Shown here: in pieces, positions 7,040 through 12,401 of the stretch | Layout: each line of letters opens with the position of its first letter | Position numbering within the stretch: the first letter of the stretch is position 1 | Origin: Planctomycetota bacterium | Lineage (GTDB): Bacteria > Planctomycetota > Phycisphaerae > Phycisphaerales > Phycisphaeraceae | DNA: 12,401 nt | Assembly (NCBI GenBank): GCA_029267795.1 | Contig: JAJUHR010000022.1 | Coordinates: 1-12,401, forward strand | Reading direction: 5' to 3' | Notes under the pieces: model-generated | Database searches by the model: none | Seen by the model: only the letters and a program-made list of their open reading frames with translations | What the model was told of the DNA's origin: nothing | Position numbers and translations under genes: made by a program

Positions 7040-7396
7040 ATGATCGCCCACCACAAGCCCGATCGAATCAGCGCCCCGGCCACCGAGCCGAGCGCCCGTC
7101 CATCGAGCCAACTCTCCCCGGCCACCCGCCGGTTCCTGTGGATCTTCAGCGTGGCGATGATCGTGATCACCGGCTTGGCGTTCACGTTCAAGCTCATCGA
7201 GTTCTTCGTCAGCTTCGCGGGGGATCAGCCGCTGCGTTTCGCGATGATCCCCGTGCTGACCTACTTCATCGTCGCCAGCGGGTTTGCCTGCCTGCTGTTC
7301 TGGGCTTACCTGGCCGGACAGTTCAAGGACGTCGAGGCCGCCAAACACCGCATGCTGCAGTTGCAGGACGAGATCGACGCCCGGGAGAGCCGCTGA
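7040..7396 (+). CDS. ccoS: CcoS/FixS-like cbb3 maturation protein with an extra N-terminal TM segment
   Basis: The C-terminal half matches the CcoS/FixS pattern, a small protein needed for cofactor loading of CcoN: hydrophobic segment (about 67-92), then FWAYLAGQFKDVEAAKHRML (87-106), which keeps the family WA-x3-GQF-x-D-x-E spacing, the His (H103) and the acidic end (QDEID). Typical CcoS proteins are about 45-70 residues with one TM; this one has 118, with an added hydrophilic N-terminus (1-30) and an additional TM (about 32-57). The residues around 51-66 (KLIEFFVSFAGDQPLR) link the two helices. The start ATG has only a weak GCAGG at 7028-7032. It begins 36 bases after ccoO and its stop overlaps the next ATG as TGATG, so the two are translationally coupled. 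The CcoS assignment rests on motif recognition by eye; the gene itself is well supported by context. Confidence 0.75.
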   Translation: MIAHHKPDRISAPATEPSARPSSQLSPATRRFLWIFSVAMIVITGLAFTFKLIEFFVSFAGDQPLRFAMIPVLTYFIVASGFACLLFWAYLAGQFKDVEAAKHRMLQLQDEIDARESR

Positions 7397-7527
7397 TGTT
7401 CAAGCGCCACAAATATCTGACGTACCAGGGCTACGCGTTCCCGTGGTACGTCGTGCTGATCTGGATCGGTTTCTTCATCGGCGGACTGATCTACCTGGTG
7501 CGGTTCGTCCTCTTGCCGCGGCCCTGA
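7396..7527 (+). CDS. 43-residue single-TM protein in the cbb3 operon, CcoQ-sized
   Basis: Small protein found by reading the frame that opens at the ATG overlapping the previous stop codon (TGATG at 7394-7398). GGGAGAG at 7383-7389, six bases before the ATG, is a good Shine-Dalgarno. The sequence has a basic, aromatic start (MFKRHKYLTYQGYAFPW) and one membrane helix (about 17-40) ending LLPRP. Size, topology and location recall CcoQ, the small accessory subunit of cbb3 oxidases, but there is no diagnostic CcoQ motif, so the product is left unnamed. The ccoI gene starts about 34 bases downstream. Confidence 0.7.
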   Translation: MFKRHKYLTYQGYAFPWYVVLIWIGFFIGGLIYLVRFVLLPRP

Positions 7528-7561
7528 TCCGCCCCGGCCCCCACTGGCCCTCGGTGTGGCG

Positions 7562-9748
7562 ATGCCCACGGATGCCCTCCCACCGACGTGTGCACATTGC
7601 GGCCTGCCGCTGCCTCCCTCGCGGCGGGCAGACCCGTCGCACCGACCCACCCAGCCCCCAACACAGCCGTTTTGTTGCTACGGCTGCCGGATCGCCTATC
7701 TGCTAAGCCAACCGACAAGGGAGGATTCCCCAGCCGAAAATCTCTCCGGGGGCGGGGGCGGGGGGCCCGTGGGGCCTGCGAACACCCTGCTGTTGAGGCT
7801 GGGCCTGGGGCTGTTTCTGGCGCTGAATACCATGGCGTTCAGCTTCCTCTTCTATTCGCAGGAACTTTATCCCTTCCCCGTGTCCACCGACCCCAGCGGC
7901 CAGATGACCGCGATCACCGGGCTCTTCTCCTACCTGTTGCTGCTGCTGGGCACAGCCGCGGTGCTCGCGCTGGGCGCCCCCCTGGCGGCGGACACCCTGG
8001 AACGCGTCCGCGCCTGCCGCCCACGCTGGCGGGCCGTCGACGCCAACCTGCTGATCCTGATCGGAGTTCTGGCAGCGTACGCCTTGAGCGCCACCCGCAC
8101 GTTCCGCGGGGAGAGCCCGCTGTACTACGACACCGCCGCGATGATCCTGGTGCTGACCACACTGGGGCAATACCTGGATTCCACCGCGCGTCGCCGGGTC
8201 AGTCGATCCGCCTTGGAACTGCTGGAACAGCCCCCCGCCCGTGCGTGGGTCTACCGGGATGGCCAGGCGATCGAGGTCGATACCAACTCCCTGGCGGTCG
8301 GGGACGAGGTGCGCGTCCGCCCCGGCGAAACCGTCCCCGTGGACGGCCACGTGATCCAAGGCCGCAGCCACGCCGACGAGTCCACTTTGACCGGCGAGTC
8401 CCGCCCCCGCGAGGTGGGGCCCGGCGACGCCGTGCTGGCCGGTTCAATCAACTACGACGGGTCGCTGCGGATCGTCGTGCGAAGCATCGGTCAGGACCGG
8501 GTGATCGCCCGCCTCCATCAGCTACTGGAGGAGGCCCGCCTGCGCCAGCCGCCGATCCAGCGCCTGGCTGACCGCGTCGCCGCGGTGTTCGTCCCCGCGG
8601 TCGTCCTGCTCGCCCTGGCGGTCTGGGGGTACCACAGCCTTCACCACCAGCCCACACGCGGCCTGTTCGACGCGCTGAGCGTCCTGCTGATCAGTTGCCC
8701 CTGCGCCCTGGGGCTGTCCACCCCGTTGGCGGTGTGGAACACCTTGGCCCGTGCGCAGCGTCTAGGCGTCGTGATCGATTCGGGCGCCACGCTCGAGCGG
8801 GCCGCAGCGGTCAAAACGGTCCTGTTCGACAAAACCGGGACCCTGACCACCGCCCGGATGACCGTCACCGAAGCGGAGGTGGTGCAGCACGGCCTAAGCG
8901 CAGACCACGCCCTGGCCATCGCCGCAGCGATCGAGTCGGGAACCTTGCACCCGGCTGCGCGAGCCATTGAGGACCACGCCGCCCAACGCCACGTCGCCTT
9001 GCCGGCGGCGGCGGACATCCAAATGCTGCCCGGCCTGGGCGTCGAAGGCTCGGTCGCAGGCCGCAAATACCGCGTGGGCAGCCCCCGCATGCTCGGCAAG
9101 CCATCGCGCGACGCCGAGGCGCCGCAGCCCTGCGTCTACCTGACCAGCGACCAAGGCGTGATGGCGCGGTTCATCCTTTCGGAAGAGCTGCGGCCGGAAG
9201 CCCCCGACACGATCGCTCAGCTTCGAGCCATGGGCATCGGCGCCCGAGTGCTCACCGGCGATCAACCCGGACCCGCGGCCCGGCTGGGCCAATCGCTCGG
9301 CGTGCCCGTCGACGCGAAGCTGCTGCCGGCCGATAAGCTCACACGCCTCGAGCAGACCCGCGCAGAAACCCGTGGCGCGGTGGCAATGGTCGGCGATGGG
9401 ATCAACGACGGCCCCGTGCTCGCCGCCGCCGACGTCGGCTTCGCACTGGCCAGCGCCACCGATCTGGCGCAGCGGGCGGGCCACGTGCGCGTGCTGGCCG
9501 ACCGGCTCGACCGCGTCCCCCTCACCTTGAAGATGGCCCGGCACGCGATGCGGCGCATCCGCCTGAACCTGCTGTGGTCCTTCGGGTACAACACCATCGG
9601 CATCAGCTTGGCGGCGATGGGTTATCTCAGCCCGGTCTTCTCCGCCTCGGCCATGGTGGTTTCGAGCCTGTTGATCGCCACGACCTCGGCCGGCGCCGGC
9701 GACGTGGGCCCAGCCAATGCCGTGCCTGACGGAGGGTCAGCCCCATGA
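7562..9748 (+). CDS. ccoI: P1B-type copper-transporting ATPase CcoI/FixI, no HMA domain
   Basis: Inner-membrane Cu+-pumping ATPase required to supply copper for the CuB centre of cbb3 oxidase. In 728 residues: a Cys-rich N-terminal domain of the CcoI type (CAHC at 10-13, then FCCYGC with C38, C39 and C42), a glycine-rich linker (63-68), the actuator TGES at 277-280, the membrane CPC metal site at 379-381, the phosphorylated DKTGT at 423-427 (D423), the P1B-specific HP at 463-464, GDGIND at 611-616, and the Cu-type signatures YN (676-677) and MVVSS (698-702) in the last two helices. The HMA domain usually found between the Cys-rich region and the first TM in CcoI is absent. The start may be ATG 7562 or GTG 7556, two codons upstream; neither has a clear Shine-Dalgarno. 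The 3' end overlaps the next gene by ATGA. Confidence 0.95.
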   Translation: MPTDALPPTCAHCGLPLPPSRRADPSHRPTQPPTQPFCCYGCRIAYLLSQPTREDSPAENLSGGGGGGPVGPANTLLLRLGLGLFLALNTMAFSFLFYSQELYPFPVSTDPSGQMTAITGLFSYLLLLLGTAAVLALGAPLAADTLERVRACRPRWRAVDANLLILIGVLAAYALSATRTFRGESPLYYDTAAMILVLTTLGQYLDSTARRRVSRSALELLEQPPARAWVYRDGQAIEVDTNSLAVGDEVRVRPGETVPVDGHVIQGRSHADESTLTGESRPREVGPGDAVLAGSINYDGSLRIVVRSIGQDRVIARLHQLLEEARLRQPPIQRLADRVAAVFVPAVVLLALAVWGYHSLHHQPTRGLFDALSVLLISCPCALGLSTPLAVWNTLARAQRLGVVIDSGATLERAAAVKTVLFDKTGTLTTARMTVTEAEVVQHGLSADHALAIAAAIESGTLHPAARAIEDHAAQRHVALPAAADIQMLPGLGVEGSVAGRKYRVGSPRMLGKPSRDAEAPQPCVYLTSDQGVMARFILSEELRPEAPDTIAQLRAMGIGARVLTGDQPGPAARLGQSLGVPVDAKLLPADKLTRLEQTRAETRGAVAMVGDGINDGPVLAAADVGFALASATDLAQRAGHVRVLADRLDRVPLTLKMARHAMRRIRLNLLWSFGYNTIGISLAAMGYLSPVFSASAMVVSSLLIATTSAGAGDVGPANAVPDGGSAP
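7748..7774 (+). other. Putative G-quadruplex motif inside ccoI
   Basis: Four G-runs lie on the coding strand: G5 (7748-7752), G5 (7754-7758), G6 (7760-7765) and G4 (7771-7774), with loops of 1, 1 and 5 bases. This exceeds the usual G3+N1-7 rule. It encodes the glycine linker that stands where the HMA domain would be, roughly 190 bases after the ccoI start. Folding in mRNA or DNA is predicted from the pattern, not shown. Confidence 0.65.
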
Positions 9749-10530
9749 GCCACGCCTCGACACTGGTGGTCTACAGCGGCCTGCTGCTGACCGGCCTGGC
9801 CGGTAGCCTGCACTGCGTGGGGATGTGCGGCCCGATCTTGCTAGGGTTCTCACGGGCCTTCGACCGCGTGGCCCTGACGATCGAAGGTCGGCCGCGGGGC
9901 CGCCGCTTGGCATGGGACTTCCTCTGGTATCACACAGGGCGGATCTGGACCTACGCGGCCATGGGATTCCTCGCCGGGTGGCTCGGCCAGGCGCTGCACC
10001 GAGGCTCAGCCTGGATGGGCTACCAACGCGCCGCCTGCATCATCCTAAGTGCCGTGGTGATCCTGGCGGGAATCACCCTCCTGGGGATCGTGCCCGTGTG
10101 GAAACCAAATCGCTGGACCTCCTCGTGCAGCTTCGATCGGTGGGAAAGCCCGCCCTGGCTGCGATCGTTGGTCCGCGGTTCCGGCGTCGTTCCCCGCCTG
10201 CTCTTGGGCGTGGTCATGGGCTTCCTGCCGTGCGGGTTGGTCTACGCCGCCCTGGGGATCGTGGCGGGCCTCTCTTCGCCATGGCATGGCGCCGTGGGCA
10301 TGGTGGTATTCGGCCTGGGAACCGTGCCATCGCTGACCGCGGTGCTGCTCAGCAGCCGGCTGATCCCGACGCGGCTGCGCCCCCACAGCGTCAAGTTGGC
10401 CGCGATCATGATCACGCTTTCGGGCTTGTGGATGATGGCCCGCAGCCTCATGCCACATGATCACAACCATTCAGCACCCAAGACAGGTTCACACACCCAC
10501 TCCGCGCATCTGACGGATCGGTCGGAGTAG
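9745..10530 (+). CDS. DsbD_2/TauE-SafE-like membrane protein with His-rich tail, cbb3-associated
   Basis: Polytopic inner-membrane protein of the DsbD_2 (sulfite exporter TauE/SafE-like) group that often accompanies ccoI and is thought to take part in copper handling or cytochrome biogenesis. The 261 residues show the family hallmarks LTGLAGSLHCVGMCGPI (15-31, with C24 and C28), YHTGRIWTYAAMG (62-74) and GFLPCGLVYAALG (159-171, C163), with about six hydrophobic segments. The C-terminus from 236 is soluble and His-rich (H238, H240, H242, H250, H252, H255), a likely metal-binding tail. A strong GGAGGG at 9731-9736 precedes the ATG by eight bases, and the ATG overlaps the ccoI stop (ATGA), indicating coupled translation. 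It is the last gene of the operon; a terminator begins 16 bases after the stop. The exact substrate cannot be named from sequence. Confidence 0.9.
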   Translation: MSHASTLVVYSGLLLTGLAGSLHCVGMCGPILLGFSRAFDRVALTIEGRPRGRRLAWDFLWYHTGRIWTYAAMGFLAGWLGQALHRGSAWMGYQRAACIILSAVVILAGITLLGIVPVWKPNRWTSSCSFDRWESPPWLRSLVRGSGVVPRLLLGVVMGFLPCGLVYAALGIVAGLSSPWHGAVGMVVFGLGTVPSLTAVLLSSRLIPTRLRPHSVKLAAIMITLSGLWMMARSLMPHDHNHSAPKTGSHTHSAHLTDRSE

Positions 10531-10546
10531 ATCGGCTCCAGGGTGG

Positions 10547-10579
10547 CTGGGGCAGAGCGGAGCAATGCCCCGGTTTTTT
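10547..10579 (+). terminator. Intrinsic terminator of the cbb3 operon
   Basis: CTGGGGCA (10547-10554) pairs with TGCCCCGG (10566-10573) through eight pairs, one a G-T wobble, around an 11-base loop, followed at once by six T (10574-10579). It begins 16 bases after the last stop codon of the operon, in the right orientation. Confidence 0.85.
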
Positions 10580-10622
10580 GCAGCTCCTGGCCTGCTCGGA
10601 CACGATGGTTTTGCAAGAGTAG

Positions 10623-10648
10623 GGCGGATCAACCGCAGCGAACCCACC
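10623..10648 (-). repeat. REP-like stem-loop
   Basis: Read on the minus strand, GGTGGGTT and GATCCGCC flank a ten-base loop and pair over eight positions if three G-T wobbles are allowed; on the plus strand the same arms mismatch at three positions. That strand bias suggests structure kept at RNA level or in single-stranded DNA. The sequence style recalls REP-type palindromes; copy number is unknown. Confidence 0.4.
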
Positions 10649-10659
10649 ACAATCGGTAA

Positions 10660-10678
10660 GGCAGGTCATCGACCTGCC
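10660..10678. repeat. Perfect 8-base inverted repeat with 3-base spacer
   Basis: GGCAGGTC (10660-10667) and GACCTGCC (10671-10678) form a perfect dyad around ATC. It could be a repeat element palindrome, an RNA hairpin or a protein binding site. It lies far from any start codon, so an operator role is unlikely. GACCTGCC recurs at 10761-10768. Confidence 0.6.
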
Positions 10679-10686
10679 AACATTTA

Positions 10687-10710
10687 GCCCGCCGTGACCA
10701 CACAGCGGGC
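10687..10710. repeat. Inverted repeat GCCCGC/GCGGGC
   Basis: GCCCGC (10687-10692) and GCGGGC (10705-10710) form a six-base-pair stem with a 12-base loop, nine bases after the perfect dyad. It may be part of the same repeated element. No T-tract follows on either strand. Confidence 0.4.
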
Positions 10711-10875
10711 CTATAGCCGCGTCAGCTACACTTACACTACGCGCACCGCTCGTAGGTCCTGACCTGCCCGGACATTCTGTGCGGTTGTAGTAGAGCGGGT
10801 CCCTGCCAAAAATTCCGCACGATCCACCGCCATGGCTGAGGCGGACCGACGCGACGCCACAACAATCGCCCGCCG

Positions 10876-11805
10876 CTACGACTCCCCCAGCGCCACGTCC
10901 AGGCGTCCTCCGCACCGGTCCAACCGGTCTTGGGCACACTGCCGACTCAGCCCAAGGCGGTGCATCACGACGGCAGTCTTCACGGAACCCCCCGCCCCCT
11001 GCAGCAGGTCGAACGCCCGGGCGCGGTCCAACCCGCACAACGTCGCGACAATCCGGCCGGCACGGTCGCGCAACTTCGCGTTGCTGGCACGCAGATCCAC
11101 CATCAGGTTTTCGTACACCTTTCCCGCGCGGACCATCAGCGTCGTTGAAATGGTGTTCAGCGCCAGCTTCGTCGCGGTGCCGGCCTTCATCCGCGTCGAT
11201 CCCGTGAGCACCTCCGGCCCGGTCTCGAGCACAATCCGATGGTCGACGAACGGCGGCCGATCCACCGGCGTGCACACCAACAGGGCCGTCACGGGCGGCT
11301 CCGGCAACGCCTTGGCGAACCGAAGCGCTCCCAGAACGTAGGGCGTCGTCCCCCCCGCTGCGATCCCGATCACCGTGTCGTGCCGGCCCAGTTGCAGGCG
11401 ATGCAGCTCCTCGTGCGAGCCAGCGGGGTCGTCCTCGCGTGACTCACTGGAGCGGCGCAGCGCCGCATCGCCCCCCGCGATGATGCCCACCACACGACCA
11501 GGCTCGACTTGAAACGTCGGCGGGGCCTCCGAGGCATCGAGCACGCCCAACCTGCCGGACGTACCCGCACCGACGTACACCAGCCTCCCCCCAGCTAGAA
11601 ACCCCGGCTCGGCAGCCGCAATCAGCCCCACCAATGCCGGCTTGACTCGCTCCAACGCCTGCGGAACCGCTCGGTCCTCCGACTGAATCAATCCCACGAT
11701 CTCGCCCACCGTCATCCGGTGCAGCCCCATCGACCGCGGGTGGCGCTGCTCGGTCAGCAACGACGATCGGTCCGGCGGCGTATCGGTCACGTTTGAACCG
11801 CTCAT
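10876..11805 (-). CDS. murQ: N-acetylmuramic acid 6-phosphate etherase (MurQ)
   Basis: Cytoplasmic lyase that cleaves the lactyl ether of MurNAc-6-phosphate to give GlcNAc-6-phosphate and D-lactate, a step of cell-wall recycling. The 309 residues match the family length (about 300). Visible are LLTEQRHPRS near the N-terminus, the SIS-fold sugar-phosphate loop YVGAGTSGRLGVLDASE (77-93) with E93 equivalent to catalytic E83 of E. coli MurQ, AGGDAALRRSSESREDD (110-126) with E124 at the spacing of E114, AAGGTTPYVLGAL (149-161), GPEVLTGSTRMKAGTATKLALN (196-217) and the C-terminal helical domain. The second SIS loop reads AAGGTTPY where many homologues have AASGRTPY. The start at 11805 is fixed by an ATGA overlap with the anmK stop; extending to an ATG at 11889 would add 28 residues overlapping anmK. 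Stop TAG at 10876-10878. Confidence 0.95.
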   Translation of the reverse strand: MSGSNVTDTPPDRSSLLTEQRHPRSMGLHRMTVGEIVGLIQSEDRAVPQALERVKPALVGLIAAAEPGFLAGGRLVYVGAGTSGRLGVLDASEAPPTFQVEPGRVVGIIAGGDAALRRSSESREDDPAGSHEELHRLQLGRHDTVIGIAAGGTTPYVLGALRFAKALPEPPVTALLVCTPVDRPPFVDHRIVLETGPEVLTGSTRMKAGTATKLALNTISTTLMVRAGKVYENLMVDLRASNAKLRDRAGRIVATLCGLDRARAFDLLQGAGGSVKTAVVMHRLGLSRQCAQDRLDRCGGRLDVALGES

Positions 11806-12401
11806 GGCAGCACCCAACACCCCGCCACCGGGGCAGCAGCTTGACAATGGGTAACCCGTGGCAGCGTGATCGGAACCCGGTCCTGACACAACGCCCCGAG
11901 CACCGCGATGGCCACCGCTTCGCGCAGCTGCACGGGCACCGCCAGGTCGTCGCTGACCACCACCACGCCGCTGGCCTGCTCACGGATCTCCGCCACCAGG
12001 GCTTGATTCCACACGCCCCCGCCCGCCAGGATCAGCCGCTGCACGTCCCCCACCCGGTGGGCAACCACATAGGCGATCGCGGCACACGCGCTCCGGGCCA
12101 GGTCTTCGGGGGCAAGCCGCCCCTGCCAAGCGTCGATCCACTGCTTCACTTCGTCCCCGGTGCCGAGCGAGCGTTCCGCCTCGCACTGCGCCCGCAGCAG
12201 CGCGACCAATTCCTCACAACCCGCCCGGTCGGCCCTGCCCGCCGCGGCCCGTTCGCCGAGATAGTCGTAAGGCTGATTCCACTGCCGGCGAGAGATCTCG
12301 TCCAGCAGCTGGTTGCACGCGCACACGTCCCCGCCCTCGATCAACCCCAGCGACGCACGAACGTCCTCCCCTGCCGCGGGTAGCACGGTCACGTTTGCAA
12401 A
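11802..12401 (-). CDS. anmK: Anhydro-N-acetylmuramic acid kinase (AnmK), C-terminal half, partial
   Basis: Kinase that phosphorylates and hydrates 1,6-anhydro-MurNAc to MurNAc-6-phosphate, the substrate of the adjacent MurQ. The frame is open to the window edge, so the start and roughly the N-terminal half are outside (family about 370-390 aa; 199 residues visible). Recognisable blocks are ANVTVLP at the edge (from the family GGIANVTVLP), QPYDYLGERAAAGR, RSLGTGDEVKQWI (where many homologues have PKSTGRE), LILAGGGVWNQALVAEI, REAVAIAVLGAL and the C-terminal LPRVTHCQAAAPVAGCWVLP. A GTG at 12392 is mid-domain and not the start. Stop TGA at 11802-11804 overlaps the murQ ATG by four bases, so the two are translationally coupled. 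Confidence 0.9.
   Translation of the reverse strand, partial: FANVTVLPAAGEDVRASLGLIEGGDVCACNQLLDEISRRQWNQPYDYLGERAAAGRADRAGCEELVALLRAQCEAERSLGTGDEVKQWIDAWQGRLAPEDLARSACAAIAYVVAHRVGDVQRLILAGGGVWNQALVAEIREQASGVVVVSDDLAVPVQLREAVAIAVLGALCQDRVPITLPRVTHCQAAAPVAGCWVLP

Larger units (their letters stand above)
10580..10875. other. Non-coding gap with several inverted repeats
   Basis: No convincing gene is seen between the operon terminator and the murQ stop; short open frames here have no Shine-Dalgarno or recognisable motif. The stretch holds at least four dyads, at 10623-10648, 10660-10678, 10687-10710 and 10754-10765. The sequence style, starting with TAGGGCGGATC (10620-10630) and a near copy TAGAGCGGGTC (10791-10801), resembles dispersed intergenic repeats seen in many bacteria, but this cannot be confirmed from one window. 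No obvious murQ terminator was found. Confidence 0.5.

Noticed and set aside
10808..10844. Intrinsic terminator for murQ on the minus strand
   Set aside because: CCGCC/GGCGG (10827-10844) is only a five-base-pair stem and the T-tract (10808-10812, read on the minus strand) lies more than ten bases beyond it, too far for an intrinsic terminator.
11806..11889. Upstream start of murQ at 11889
   Set aside because: It would overlap anmK by 88 bases and add 28 residues not typical of MurQ; the ATGA overlap at 11805 is the natural coupled start.
1..12401. CRISPR arrays, insertion sequences, tRNA or rRNA genes
   Set aside because: No regularly spaced repeats, transposase motifs, terminal inverted repeats around a gene, or RNA gene signatures were seen on either strand.

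Overview
The window is GC-rich (about two thirds G+C by eye), densely coded, and reads as part of a bacterial chromosome from a Gram-negative, microaerobically respiring, peptidoglycan-recycling organism. The style of the respiratory cluster (divergent CcoN, separate diheme cytochrome, extended CcoS-like protein) and the anmK-murQ pair suggest a planctomycete, perhaps of Phycisphaerae type. That placement is inference; no rRNA or marker gene is present.

Layout. (1) 1-1451, +: the 3' part of an AspT/YidE-type transporter with two RCK_C domains, cut by the window edge. (2) 1501-2547, -: a PAS-like/coiled-coil/GGDEF diguanylate cyclase, convergent with the transporter; a foldback structure lies between their 3' ends. 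(3) 2548-2764: a divergent intergenic region with a candidate sigma70-type promoter pointing right. (4) 2765-10530, +: a cbb3-type (C-family) haem-copper oxidase locus of eight genes: a 4-TM protein of unknown function, a membrane-anchored diheme cytochrome c (probable CcoP counterpart), CcoN, CcoO, a CcoS-like maturation protein with an extra N-terminal membrane segment, a 43-residue single-TM protein, the CcoI copper ATPase, and a DsbD_2/TauE-like membrane protein with a His-rich tail. A clear intrinsic terminator follows at 10547-10579. (5) 10531-10875: a 345-base non-coding stretch with that terminator and several inverted repeats. (6) 10876-12401, -: murQ and the 3' half of anmK, with an ATGA stop-start overlap.

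How it works together. CcoN, CcoO and the diheme cytochrome carry every cofactor ligand expected of an oxygen-reducing cbb3 oxidase (haem b, haem b3, CuB, the helix VII tyrosine and three haem c sites). CcoI, the CcoS-like protein and the DsbD_2 protein are the expected copper-delivery and maturation helpers. CcoG and CcoH are not seen. Order and domain make-up differ from the textbook ccoNOQP-ccoGHIS arrangement: the diheme cytochrome comes before ccoN, ccoS lies inside the structural genes, and CcoI lacks an HMA domain. AnmK and MurQ convert anhydro-MurNAc from cell-wall turnover, through MurNAc-6-phosphate, to GlcNAc-6-phosphate.

No mobile element, CRISPR array, tRNA or rRNA was seen. The most distinctive features are the rearranged oxidase operon, the extended CcoS, the HMA-less CcoI whose glycine linker is encoded by a G-quadruplex-type G-run cluster, a tandem repeat plus hairpin between ccoN and ccoO, and the dyad-rich gap after the operon.
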